Source of the DNA: CAYJAD01 sp964370305
GTDB lineage: Bacteria; Desulfobacterota; Desulfovibrionia; Desulfovibrionales; Desulfovibrionaceae
Reading direction: 5' to 3'
Assembly (NCBI GenBank): GCA_964370305.1
Contig: CAYJIU010000005.1
Location: forward strand, 1-45,145
Length of the DNA: 45,145 nt
Position 1 is the first letter of the stretch, and every line of letters begins with the position of its first letter. Below, in pieces: positions 9,579 to 18,122 of this stretch. The notes below the pieces were generated by a model. That model had not been told where the DNA came from and made no database searches. It saw nothing but the letters and a program-made list of their open reading frames with translations. The translations under genes were made by a program, and so were the position numbers.

Positions 9579-10001
9579 ATGCCGATTAAAGATGGCGATA
9601 CCGTCCAAGTGCATTATACTGGGACTCTTGATGATGGAAGTGTTTTTGATTCTTCACGTGAGCGTGATCCTTTAGAATTTGTTTTGGGTAAGGGTATGCT
9701 TATCGCTGGTTTTGAGGCCGCAGTGGTGGGACGTGACGTGGGTGAAACTGTGACGGTAGAGATTGAACCAGCATCAGCTTATGGTGAAGTGGATACAGAC
9801 TTAGTTTTTACCGTGCCGCGCAGTGAAGTACCTGAGCATATAAGCCCTGAGGCTGGATTGCCATTGCAGCTTTCCAATGAAGAAGGCACCATGGATGTAA
9901 CCATTACCGAAGTTACAGATGATAGTATTGTACTTGATGCAAATCACCCTCTTGCGGGCAAGACATTAAAATTTGAGATAGAAATTATTTCAGTAAAATA
10001 G
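9579..10001 (+). CDS. FKBP-type peptidyl-prolyl isomerase, SlyD-like
   Basis: A 140-residue prolyl isomerase with an FKBP core (VQVHYTGTLDDGSVFDSS, LGKGMLIAGFEAAVVG, VEIEPASAYGE) interrupted by an insert-in-flap segment (residues about 75-120), the layout of SlyD/FkpA-type chaperone isomerases. It should catalyse cis-trans isomerisation of Xaa-Pro bonds in the cytoplasm. No signal peptide is seen. It lacks the His/Cys-rich metal-binding tail of enteric SlyD. I prefer the ATG at 9579, because GGAG sits six bases in front of it, over an in-frame TTG twelve bases upstream. Confidence 0.93.
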   Translation: MPIKDGDTVQVHYTGTLDDGSVFDSSRERDPLEFVLGKGMLIAGFEAAVVGRDVGETVTVEIEPASAYGEVDTDLVFTVPRSEVPEHISPEAGLPLQLSNEEGTMDVTITEVTDDSIVLDANHPLAGKTLKFEIEIISVK

Positions 10002-10039
10002 TTTATAATGTGAGTTTATGCTACTTTGTGGCAGGTTTG

Positions 10040-10275
10040 GGGTAGGAAAATCAATAGCTTGCTTTGCTCTTTGCATCCGTAAGGTTCGCTGTGCTTATCT
10101 ATCGGTCGTGCCACTTCGTGACACCCTTCGGGCAGGGCTCTTGATCTATCGGGCGTGCTGACTGTGTTAGCACTTTCGCAAGTAAAGCTTGTATGCAGTT
10201 GCTCTTTGTATTCGTAAGAGTCACATTCGTTTAACGGCTATGCTTCGCATCCTTCGAGCAGGATGTTCTGGGTTT
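10040..10275 (-). repeat. R2-family structured repeat, with no gene in the 10002-10344 gap
   Basis: On the minus strand this block contains GTGCTaacacagtcAGCAC, CCGATAGATCAAGAG, and further on CTATTGATTTTC. The same blocks in the same order and orientation occur at 13695-13780 on the plus strand. It also contains an internal near-duplicate (TTACGrATrCAAAGAGCAA, twice) and small hairpins such as CACGAAGTG and CCCTGCCCGAAGGG. No convincing coding frame is present. Confidence 0.65.
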
Positions 10276-10344
10276 GGTCGTATCAACTTGCGTAAGTGCT
10301 TCATGAACTGCTGCATTAAATTATGCAGAGAGTTTAAATATTTG

Positions 10345-11730
10345 TTATAGCAAGAATAACGTTGCAAGACCTAGGAAGATAAAAAATCCGGCTCCATCGG
10401 TGATGGTGGTTAAAAATATGCTGGAGGCCTGAGCCGGATCACGCCCCAGCGCACGAAAAATAAGCGGAATAGAACCGCCAGCAATGGCTCCTAGCGTCAT
10501 ATCGCATAATAATGCCCCGCCCATGACTAAGCCAAGGGCGATATTTTTTGTAAATGCCCACACCGCAAGACTTGCGCATACAGACATAATTGAGCCTGTA
10601 ATAAATCCAATTTTTCCTTCACGTAGCACGGCAAGCCAAGAGCGTTTTGCATCAAAGCGATCCGTGGCAAGCTGGCGAATAATCACGGCCAAAGCCTGCT
10701 GACCGGTATTTCCGGCTTGATTTGCCACCATGGGCATAAGTACAGCAAGCACCGCCATGGTGGCTATGGAACCTTCAAACATATACACTACTGAGGCGGA
10801 TACGGCGGAGTTAAATAGATTAATCATCAACCATGGCAAGCGTTTACGTACTGATTCTTTCCACGGCGTATCAATAGTTTCTTCAGGGTCTGCCCCCACC
10901 ATGCCAAGCATATCCGCACTGGCTTCATCATGGATAATATCTAAAATATCATCATAGGTTACAACCCCCATGATGTGCCCCTGATGGTCAACTACAGGTA
11001 TGGCCATAAAGTTGTAATGTGAAAGTAGGCTTGCAACTTCCCCCTTTTCCATGTCATAGGGTACGGATATAACGCTATGATTTAATAAAGCATCTTGTAT
11101 AAGGGTACCCGGGCGAGAGAGCATCAAATCGCGTAGCGAAAGCACGCCCACAAGCGTATCATACTTATCCACCACATAGGCGTAGTAGGGGCTTTCTTTA
11201 TCTTCCATTTCGTTACGGATTTTCAGTATGGCATCGTCAACGGAAATATCTTCATCAATTAGGATGATTTCCGTATTCATAACCCCTGCGGCGGAGTCTG
11301 GATCAAAGCTTAACAAATTGCGAAGCTCTTCAGAATCTTCTTTTTCAAGCTTATCTAATAGGGCGTCGCGATGATCTTCGTCTAGTTCGTCTAGAACATC
11401 GGCTGCATCGTCAGGGGACATTTCAGCAATAATTTGCGCTGCTGTATCTGGGTCAAGATTTTCAAGCACATCTACGGCTACATTTTCGTCAAGCTCAGCC
11501 AGAGCCTCAGCTGCATCTTCCTTAGGAAGATGGCGCAAAACGCAAACCTGCTTTTCAAGGCTCAAGTTTTCGATATGGTCAGCCATGTCCGCAGGGTGAG
11601 CAAATGATGCCTCCATATTATTATCTTCACGACAGATGGCTGGCACTTGCATCCAGTCACCAGCTTTGTATTCGTCGTCTCTGTCGTGATCTTGCGGCGG
11701 TTTGGGATTTTGTTTAATTGCATTTGACAT
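10345..11730 (-). CDS. mgtE: Magnesium transporter MgtE
   Basis: A 461-residue magnesium channel/transporter of the inner membrane. After a short polar leader, the MgtE N domain covers residues about 45-145 (HLPKEDAAEAL and repeated DPDTAAQII, SPDDAADVL acidic helices). Two CBS domains follow (about 150-270; MNTEIILI, AIPVVDHQGHIMGVVTYDD). Then come the linker helix and five membrane spans with the pore-lining PMVANQAGNTGQQALAVIIRQ segment. In this family the acidic N and CBS domains sense cytoplasmic magnesium and gate the pore. Length and order are typical. I see no M-box-like leader in the short upstream region shared with nadC. Confidence 0.96.
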   Translation of the reverse strand: MSNAIKQNPKPPQDHDRDDEYKAGDWMQVPAICREDNNMEASFAHPADMADHIENLSLEKQVCVLRHLPKEDAAEALAELDENVAVDVLENLDPDTAAQIIAEMSPDDAADVLDELDEDHRDALLDKLEKEDSEELRNLLSFDPDSAAGVMNTEIILIDEDISVDDAILKIRNEMEDKESPYYAYVVDKYDTLVGVLSLRDLMLSRPGTLIQDALLNHSVISVPYDMEKGEVASLLSHYNFMAIPVVDHQGHIMGVVTYDDILDIIHDEASADMLGMVGADPEETIDTPWKESVRKRLPWLMINLFNSAVSASVVYMFEGSIATMAVLAVLMPMVANQAGNTGQQALAVIIRQLATDRFDAKRSWLAVLREGKIGFITGSIMSVCASLAVWAFTKNIALGLVMGGALLCDMTLGAIAGGSIPLIFRALGRDPAQASSIFLTTITDGAGFFIFLGLATLFLL

Positions 11731-11853
11731 GGCAAAACCTATGATAAATAATGAGTGAAATTATTATTTAAAACCCTTATACATGGCTGTGCAGGGCTTG
11801 AGCCTAAACTGCATTAATGGCCTTGTATCATTAAGACCTTATGGGGACAAGTC

Positions 11854-12750
11854 ATGGAATACCAGCTTTTTCAAGAAAGTTTTACCGCTGAAGGTATGAC
11901 CCACCTAAAATCAGCCATTAGTCTAGCTTTGCAAGAGGATGGGCCAGACCTAACTGCACAAGGTATTTTTAGTTCGCACGAGAATATACGCGCTACCATA
12001 TGGGCAAAGCAAGACAGTTTGGTTACAGCTTTGCCATTTATTCCTATTATTTTGCAAGTGCATGAAGAGCTTGGCGGAAATAAGTGCTCGTGGCAAGCTC
12101 TGGTGCAAGAGGGTAGCTTTGTGCATTGTAAAACTGCCCTTGCAAGCTTAGCGGGGCCGGCGGCAGATATACTTAAACTTGAGCGTATTATACTTAATTT
12201 TATGACACATCTTTCTGGGATTTCCAATGTAACCAGAAGCTATGTGCAAGCTTTAGAAGGTACTAATGTAAGGTTACTTGACACAAGAAAGACCATCCCA
12301 GGACTACGTTGGCCTGCAAAATATGCCGTGCGTGTGGGCGGGGGGCATAACCATCGACGTAATCTTACCGAAATGCTTATGCTAAAAGATAATCATATTG
12401 ATGCTTGCGGATCAATTATTAAGGCTGTGCAAAGCTTAAGGGCTGTATATAATCCTTGCCCGCCCATTGAGGTCGAATGTCGCAACCTTACCGATGTGTT
12501 GATGGCAGTTGAGGCAAAGGCTGAGCGCATCATGCTTGATAATATGGATATTCCCACATTGAAATTGTGCTTGCCGCACATTCCATCCACGCAAGAGGCA
12601 GAGATTAGCGGCAATGTTTGCCTTGAAAATATACGCAGCCTAGCCCTTGCAGGTGGCGTTAGCCGCCGCGCGGATTTTATTTCGGTGGGGCGGTTGACTC
12701 ACTCGGCCAAGGCTGCTGATTTTTCTATGCTAATTAACACTGAACAATAA
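11854..12750 (+). CDS. nadC: Quinolinate phosphoribosyltransferase (carboxylating)
   Basis: A 298-residue enzyme that converts quinolinate and PRPP to nicotinate mononucleotide, CO2 and pyrophosphate in de novo NAD synthesis. The type II PRTase barrel is recognisable from LNFMTHLSGI, LLDTRKTIPGLRWPAKYAVRVGGG, HNHRRNL, MLMLKDNHI, IEVECRNL, IMLDNMD and the phosphate-binding SVGRLTHSAKAADFS. All basic substrate-binding residues that I can place are present. It is divergent from mgtE with a 123-base gap and stands alone; nadA and nadB are not in the window. Confidence 0.95.
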   Translation: MEYQLFQESFTAEGMTHLKSAISLALQEDGPDLTAQGIFSSHENIRATIWAKQDSLVTALPFIPIILQVHEELGGNKCSWQALVQEGSFVHCKTALASLAGPAADILKLERIILNFMTHLSGISNVTRSYVQALEGTNVRLLDTRKTIPGLRWPAKYAVRVGGGHNHRRNLTEMLMLKDNHIDACGSIIKAVQSLRAVYNPCPPIEVECRNLTDVLMAVEAKAERIMLDNMDIPTLKLCLPHIPSTQEAEISGNVCLENIRSLALAGGVSRRADFISVGRLTHSAKAADFSMLINTEQ

Positions 12751-12760
12751 GAAATGTCAG

Positions 12761-13222
12761 CTAATCTATTTGACTAACCTCATTGCATTTGCCCATGATG
12801 CTATCAATTTCAATGCTGACAATGGTTGTTTTTTCAATCATTTTGTCAGTGGCTGGAATTTGGCAACTGGCGGCATAGCGCGTGGCAATGGCATTAAGAG
12901 CGGCACATTTTTCTTGTTTGTCGTGTACAATGCACGCCTTTCCTGTGCCACTAATTGAGCGATAAGCTGTGGTTGCTTTTTCGGCAATGATTTTTATATC
13001 AGTGGCGGTGCTAAATCCTACCTTGGCATTGGCTTTGATACAATCCAACTTATGCCCTTCGTGGGCGCAATGTATATAGATTTTACCTTGCCAGTAAGCA
13101 AAATTTAGCGGGATGACATAGGGTGCTTGGGGGGTGCTAAACCCCACATATATTTCTTGAGCGTCGTTTAGCACCCCATCTATAAAGTCTTGATTAGTTC
13201 TTGCTCGATCTTGTTTGCGCAT
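12761..13222 (-). CDS. Pyridoxamine 5'-phosphate oxidase-like flavin-binding protein (NimA-type)
   Basis: A 153-residue split-barrel protein. MRKQDRARTNQDFIDGVLNDA at the start, PYVIPLNFAYWQGKIYIHCAHEGHKLDCI and a late FSTATDI strand are typical of the small NimA/PNPOx-like family common in anaerobes. Members bind FMN, and some reduce nitroimidazoles, but most have no known substrate. AAGGAAAAG precedes the ATG. It converges on nadC with a ten-base gap. Function beyond a putative flavin-dependent reductase is not assignable. Confidence 0.88.
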   Translation of the reverse strand: MRKQDRARTNQDFIDGVLNDAQEIYVGFSTPQAPYVIPLNFAYWQGKIYIHCAHEGHKLDCIKANAKVGFSTATDIKIIAEKATTAYRSISGTGKACIVHDKQEKCAALNAIATRYAASCQIPATDKMIEKTTIVSIEIDSIMGKCNEVSQID

Positions 13223-13259
13223 GAAACTTTTCCTTAAAAAATGTTACTTATTAATTCTA

Positions 13260-13535
13260 TTACTTGACGGTATTTTTTGCGTTTTTGTCTTTAGCCGTGG
13301 CACGCATGGCTTTTACTTCTAATGTTCAGAGGCTACCGTCATTATTGGTATCTGCAGCTTTAAAAGCAGCTTCTTGTCTTTTGTCATTTCTATTTTTAAA
13401 TTCTTGTAGATCAATTTTGCCGTCATTGTTGGTATCCATTCTAGCGAAGGCCCCACCTTTGTTTTCTGCGGCTAAGGCTATGGTTCCAAAGCCCATGATA
13501 AGGGCCATCATTGTGATAATTAAGTATTTTTTCAT
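13260..13535 (-). pseudogene. Small secreted EF-hand protein interrupted by an in-frame TGA in its second calcium loop
   Basis: AGGAG precedes an ATG at 13535 that opens a signal peptide (MKKYLIITMMALIMGFGTIA, then LAAEN). The mature part has one full EF-hand loop, DTNNDGKIDLQEF, and the start of a second, DTNNDGSL, which ends at a TGA (13326-13328). Reading past the TGA in the same frame gives TLEVKAMRATAKDKNAKN and a TAA at 13260-13262. If the TGA is counted as loop position 9, the glutamate falls exactly on loop position 12, the calcium-chelating site. So the ancestral frame ran through. Simple explanations are a nonsense mutation or a base-call error; readthrough is possible. Without readthrough the product is 69 residues. 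Confidence 0.75.
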
Positions 13536-13670
13536 ACAATCTCCTAATAGAATTGGGTTAAAATCTGGCGTTAACTTTGATACTTCGTTCATGCAAGTAA
13601 AATACTATGAATTTTATTTGTAAAAGTAAATAGTAATATGTGGCGTGACTAAGTAGATTTTAGATAAAAA

Positions 13671-13875
13671 AGCCGCCCTATATTAATAGGGCGGCTTGAG
13701 AGTGCTGACAGAGTTAGCACGACCGATAAATCAAGAGATAGGCGCAATTTACTTGCGCCGTAAAGCGATTGATTTTCGTGCCTTTCCGCTTGGCAGCTTT
13801 GCTGACAATAGCGGTGCAAAACCCGCGAAGCGGGGTTTGTCATCAAACTGAAACCGCCCTATATTAATAGGGCGG
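13671..13875. repeat. R2-family repeat framed by two identical 22-base hairpins
   Basis: Two copies of a palindrome, CCGCCCTAT / ATAGGGCGG around ATTA, lie at 13673-13694 and 13854-13875. The T-rich tails point outward: the left copy is followed by TTTTTT on the minus strand, the right copy by TTTT on the plus strand. Between them are hairpins GTGCTgacagagttAGCAC, GGCGCAAtttacTTGCGCC and AACCCGCgaaGCGGGGTT. The block from AGTGCTGACA to CGATTGATTTTC matches the element at 10040-10275 in reverse. The left hairpin could also terminate the minus-strand gene that ends at 13914. Confidence 0.7.
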
Positions 13876-13913
13876 CTTTTCATTACTTATTCTAACATGG
13901 AGGACAGGTGAAT

Positions 13914-14462
13914 TCACCCTTTAAGGTAAAAGTGGGATAAAGCACCCTTGGTGCAAACACGGTATTGAGGCATATTATTATCATCATTATTGTTTTGCAC
14001 TGCTAAGATATAATCAAGGCCACGGCTTACTAATGCAGCTTTACGTAGTAATTGTAGATTGTTAAGTAATTTCTTGTCACTACCCAAGGCTAGGAGCAGT
14101 GCATCTTCTTGTTCTTGGCATTGTAAAATAAGCTGATTGTCCGCCGAAAGACTAAGAATAAGTTTTTCTTGTATATTTATGTTATTGTCTTGTAAAAGTT
14201 GCTCAAGGTGGGCAAGAAATTCTTCCTGTAAAATTTCCATATGTTCTTCCAGTTCTCTGGTGGCTGCATGTCCAAAAAACTTGATACATTGGTCAATGGT
14301 TGCAATGGCTTGCTCGTCACTATCTTCATCATATTGTGAGGCCGTGCCGGCATCTACCTTATCATCATGCCATGTATACAGGTAGGCATTACGGTTGGGT
14401 GCAGTGGGGTCGCCCTTTTGTAGGTAAAGCATGGTTTCTATGGCATTGGTATTATCTTTCAC
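13914..14462 (-). CDS. Hypothetical cytoplasmic protein, 182 residues
   Basis: I do not recognise a family. The protein is acidic and soluble, with no signal peptide or membrane segment. The middle (residues about 50-130) is predicted helical and leucine/glutamate rich (RELEEHMEILQEEFLAHLEQL), possibly a coiled coil. GTG at 14462 is the likely start because GGGAGG lies five bases in front of it. The gene is single, with the R2 repeat and a hairpin terminator downstream. The good ribosome site and full-length open frame make it a credible gene. Confidence 0.65.
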   Translation of the reverse strand: MKDNTNAIETMLYLQKGDPTAPNRNAYLYTWHDDKVDAGTASQYDEDSDEQAIATIDQCIKFFGHAATRELEEHMEILQEEFLAHLEQLLQDNNINIQEKLILSLSADNQLILQCQEQEDALLLALGSDKKLLNNLQLLRKAALVSRGLDYILAVQNNNDDNNMPQYRVCTKGALSHFYLKG

Positions 14463-14747
14463 GGTGTCCTCCCATGTGGATTTTTTTGCCGTGTATGCAT
14501 GTTTTGATTTTTATAAAGCAAAATGAGTGCCATGTTGATAGGATGGCTGGAGTGAGATTTTTAATCTTTGGAAAATCTCTAGAAAAATTTGAGACTTATA
14601 AAAATCATTTTTTTTGCAAAAAAATATATATCTGTGTATGCTTAGACTTCACGAGTGACATTAAGGGTAAAATATTACTGTGATGTCAAAAAAATTTTAT
14701 TATAATCAGCAGTTATTTAGCACTTGGTGCTATTGTGGAGAATTAAT

Positions 14748-15767
14748 TTGCATCGTACCTATGCCTTTTTAGTGCTTGCCAGCTGGAGTTTGCTTTTGTG
14801 GCCCTTTCCTGCGGAGACGTTTTTGGCCGCATGTCTTGCTTGCTTTTTACGCCCTCTATATACCCGCTTGCTCTTGCGCTGGCAGGTGTCTGTGGCTACA
14901 ATATTTATGGGGCTTGGATTGACCATTAGCGTTATTTTGCCCATTGCGGTAGTGGTGCTAATGGTTACGCCTCAAGCTGTGCAGGGCCTAGCCATTGTTA
15001 ATAATTTACAAAAATCCGGTTGGATATATGGCCCTGAAATGCAAGCATTTTTCGATACCATTGACTCATGGCTTAGAGAAGTGCCAGGTATGGAAGGCGG
15101 TCTTCATCAAATAACTACAGAGCTTACTTCATTTCTTGCATCATCCATACAAAGCCTTGTGAGTAGCGGGCTTGGTATTGCAGGTAGTACCATGGGCTTT
15201 GTGGTGCGTATATGTATACTGATTTCTTTGAGTATGATTGGTATATTGTATGCTCCCAGCTTTTTTATATTTGCTGGCAAGGTGACGCGCTTTCCTGAGG
15301 AAGTGTTGTCGCGCTTTGTTATTGCTGTACGCCAAGCCATACGTGCTGTCCTTTGGGGGGTACTGTTGGTTGCGGGTATACAAGGCTTTTTGTGCGCCGT
15401 GGGCTTTGCGGTGGCTGCATTACCAGGGGCAGCGTTTTGGGGCCTTGTGGCTGCTTTTGTTGCTCCCATTCCGCTTGTGGGCACAAGTGTAGTGTGGGTT
15501 CCGGCTTGCATATATATTTGGTTTGCGGTGTCCAAGGGGGCTTCCATCGGGCTGATGCTTTGGTGCTTACTGATAGTTGTGGGGGCAGATAATTTATTGC
15601 GCCCGCTTTTTTTGCGTGGTGGATTAAACACATCCTTTGCTGTGGTTCTTATTTCCATTTTATGCGGCCTTGTGGCTTTCGGGCCTGTGGGCATTGTGGC
15701 TGGGCCGGTGCTGGCAGCATTTGCTTTGCAAGCAGCTAGAGAAGTTGAAATTGCCGGAGCAGATTAA
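14748..15767 (+). CDS. AI-2E family (PerM/UPF0118) membrane permease
   Basis: About 339 residues with about eight membrane spans. It shows the two-span N-terminus (LVLASWSLLLWPF), the amphipathic linker (residues about 75-130, with VPGMEGGLHQITTEL), and the C-terminal block with GAAFWGLVAAFVAPIPLVGT, DNLLRPLFLRGG and FGPVGIVAGPVLAAFAL that defines the family. Members include the E. coli AI-2 exporter TqsA and sodium/proton antiporters, so the transported species is not assignable. I place the start at TTG 14748, seven bases after GGAG. The upstream in-frame TTG at 14724 is poorly placed relative to any ribosome site. Confidence 0.85.
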   Translation: MHRTYAFLVLASWSLLLWPFPAETFLAACLACFLRPLYTRLLLRWQVSVATIFMGLGLTISVILPIAVVVLMVTPQAVQGLAIVNNLQKSGWIYGPEMQAFFDTIDSWLREVPGMEGGLHQITTELTSFLASSIQSLVSSGLGIAGSTMGFVVRICILISLSMIGILYAPSFFIFAGKVTRFPEEVLSRFVIAVRQAIRAVLWGVLLVAGIQGFLCAVGFAVAALPGAAFWGLVAAFVAPIPLVGTSVVWVPACIYIWFAVSKGASIGLMLWCLLIVVGADNLLRPLFLRGGLNTSFAVVLISILCGLVAFGPVGIVAGPVLAAFALQAAREVEIAGAD

Positions 15768-15965
15768 TGGTTCTTCAGGTTTGATGATGCGCTAGCCTAT
15801 TATTTAGCTAATGTAAAATTTGTGAACCAATTGATATTTTTGTTATTTTTAATTGATGTGTGACTATAGTCAAGGAAAAGTATTTGACAAGTAGATACTT
15901 TTACGGCACAGTTCCCCCTCGTTTTTATAAGTTTTCACAGGTTTAGATAAGCTAAGCGAGTTTTT

Positions 15966-17747
15966 GTGACAACATTAGATATATTAAAAATCACATACGC
16001 CATATTGCCTGATAACCACAAAAAAAAGCTCATGTGGACTGGCGTCATTATGCTTGCTGTGAGCTTTACCGAAATGGCTTTGGCCGGGGTAATTGCCCTT
16101 TTGGGTGTGGCCCTTGCTTCTCCTGAAAGTTTGCAACACCTTCCTATCATTGGAAATGTATTTTTGTACTTCATTGGGGTAAGTGCATTTCCCCCAGTTG
16201 TGACCATGCTTATTGCTGTGTTATGCCTAGTGGCCATGGCTACAGTGTGTAAGAATTTGGTTTCTGCTTATATGGCTTACAGGCAAACCCGCGTGTCGCA
16301 AATGATTTCTTGGGACGTGGGGTTGCGGCTATTTAAAGGTTATTTGTACGCTCCATATATTTGGTATACACAGCAGAATTTAGCTAGGCTTGGTAACCAT
16401 TTAGGCTGGAGAATGCAAATTTCTAACACATGGATGGCGGTTATTGTTGCCATTACTCAAGTAAGTATTATGTCTTTTCTATTGGTTAGTTCCTTTATTG
16501 TTGCACCCTTACCATCATTGTTACTTTTTGGGGCATGTGGTAGCATTGCTGTGTTAATATTTAAGCTTACCCAGAAAAAAGTTCGTGAGTTGGGTGAAGA
16601 AAGTGCAAAGCTTGGAATACGAGCCGGTAAGGTAACGCATTATGCCTTACAAGGTATGCGCGAAGTTCATATTTATAACCAACGCGAACCTTTTTATGAT
16701 CAATATACCTTTTTTGTGAAACCTCTGACGCGCATTGCTGCAAAACAAAGTGTTTATCCAGTTTTGCCTCAATGGGGGCTTGAGAGTATTGGACTAACGT
16801 TATTGCTAGGTACGGTATTGCTTATGCAATGGCAAGGCGAAAGTATTGCCACCATAACGGGAACGCTTACCCTTATGGCTGGTATTTCATGGCGACTATT
16901 ACCAGCCATGAATAGATTTGTGGGCTGTAATTTGCAAATAAAAGCAAGTTTTGGGCCGGCGTCTCGTTTGACTAAAATGCTTTTATCTATCCCCGAAGAA
17001 AAATTGCAAGCAGAGTATTGTAGCTTTCACGATACTTTGCGCCTAGATAAAATAAGCTTTAGTTATCCCAATGCCATTAAAAAATCTTTGCATAATATAA
17101 GCATGACCATCGATAAAGGTAGCATGATTGGGTTTGTGGGGCTTTCCGGTGCAGGAAAAAGTACCCTTGTGGGCGTATTGACTGGCCTTTTGCCACCATG
17201 TGAGGGAAGTTTTTATGTGGATGGTAAACTTGTTACCCCAAGCCCAGGTTTTTTAAATATTGGCTATGTGCCGCAATCACCATATATTATGGATGCCTCC
17301 TTGGCAGAGAATATAGCTTTCTCTGATTGGGGTGAGGAAGTTGATGAAGAGCGGGTACTTGAGTGCTGCCAGCTGGCTGCCATTACGTTCCTAAATGAAT
17401 TGCCAGATGGTATACATACAAGACTTGGCGACCGCGGCGTGCGCTTATCGGGTGGACAAGTTCAAAGGGTTGCCATAGCTAGAGCCCTTTATAATAAGCC
17501 GGATATATTGCTCTTTGATGAGGCCACCTCAGCCCTTGACGGTGCTGCCGAAGCCGCCATTCAAAACACTATTTTAAGCTTACGCGAAGATTTGACCATA
17601 GTTATAGTGGCCCATCGCTTAAGCACCGTTGAAGGCTGCGATAGGGTTTACTGGCTACATGAAGGCGAGATGAAGCAAGTTGATGATGACGACAAGGCTT
17701 TAGATGAGTATAAAAGTTTTTTGGATGTACATGTACAGCCTAGTTGA
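15966..17747 (+). CDS. ABC transporter with fused membrane and ATPase domains, PglK/MsbA-type flippase candidate
   Basis: A 593-residue half-transporter that should work as a homodimer. Six membrane helices cover residues about 20-320. The ATPase domain follows, with Walker A GLSGAGKST (about 391), Q-loop YVPQSPYIMDASLAENI, signature LSGGQ (about 495), Walker B ILLFDEATSALD and H-loop VAHRLST. All catalytic motifs are intact. This architecture includes lipid A flippase MsbA and the PglK lipid-linked oligosaccharide flippase. The glycosyltransferases and sulfotransferases that follow suggest it moves a lipid-linked glycan across the inner membrane, an inference from context. It starts with GTG; a Met-rich exporter of another substrate cannot be excluded. 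Confidence 0.9.
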   Translation: MTTLDILKITYAILPDNHKKKLMWTGVIMLAVSFTEMALAGVIALLGVALASPESLQHLPIIGNVFLYFIGVSAFPPVVTMLIAVLCLVAMATVCKNLVSAYMAYRQTRVSQMISWDVGLRLFKGYLYAPYIWYTQQNLARLGNHLGWRMQISNTWMAVIVAITQVSIMSFLLVSSFIVAPLPSLLLFGACGSIAVLIFKLTQKKVRELGEESAKLGIRAGKVTHYALQGMREVHIYNQREPFYDQYTFFVKPLTRIAAKQSVYPVLPQWGLESIGLTLLLGTVLLMQWQGESIATITGTLTLMAGISWRLLPAMNRFVGCNLQIKASFGPASRLTKMLLSIPEEKLQAEYCSFHDTLRLDKISFSYPNAIKKSLHNISMTIDKGSMIGFVGLSGAGKSTLVGVLTGLLPPCEGSFYVDGKLVTPSPGFLNIGYVPQSPYIMDASLAENIAFSDWGEEVDEERVLECCQLAAITFLNELPDGIHTRLGDRGVRLSGGQVQRVAIARALYNKPDILLFDEATSALDGAAEAAIQNTILSLREDLTIVIVAHRLSTVEGCDRVYWLHEGEMKQVDDDDKALDEYKSFLDVHVQPS

Positions 17748-18122
17748 TGACTTCAATGATGTGTCTTTTGTTGACAAATCTTGGTCATAGGTGAACAGGA
17801 AGTTTAGGGTTATGAAGAAATTCTAGGTGAATTTGATATAAGAATCTGATAACAGTTATAATATTTATTCGTGATGAGATTGAATATATAGAGAAGACGC
17901 TTGTTTTAATTGACTGGCAAGCTGATACCTTTTTAGGTGTAAGATAGGCTAGTTTTAATTGTGCAGTATTGGGCATATTTCGATTATATAATTAGTTGGG
18001 ACTGAAAAGCCATATAGCAGTTTTAGGAATGTACTCCCTGTGTACGCAAAGCGACGTTTGGATGCAAAATCAACTAGTTAGTTTGCGCGGATGAAATTAC
18101 CAAGTTATTCCAAAGGTGTATT
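17748..18122. other. AT-rich intergenic gap, left boundary of the AT-rich island
   Basis: No convincing gene, RNA or repeat copy is visible in these 375 bases. Base composition shifts here to clearly higher A+T, which continues to about 27.7 kb. A TATA-rich patch near 17980 might hold a promoter for the glycosyltransferase, but I cannot place a good -35. AAAGGTGT ahead of the ATG at 18123 is the ribosome site of the next gene. Confidence 0.4.

Noticed and set aside
13262..13328. Selenocysteine insertion at the EF-hand TGA
   Set aside because: A weak AGCC/GGCT hairpin lies 17 bases downstream but has no GGU-type apical loop, and a selenocysteine inside a calcium loop has no precedent that I know.
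13264..13623. 119-codon plus-strand frame over the EF-hand gene
   Set aside because: It is antisense to a gene with signal peptide, ribosome site and EF-hand motif; its product is low-complexity hydrophobic.
17785..17976. Minus-strand frame of 63 codons in the AT-rich gap
   Set aside because: No ribosome site, no motif, composition of non-coding AT-rich DNA.
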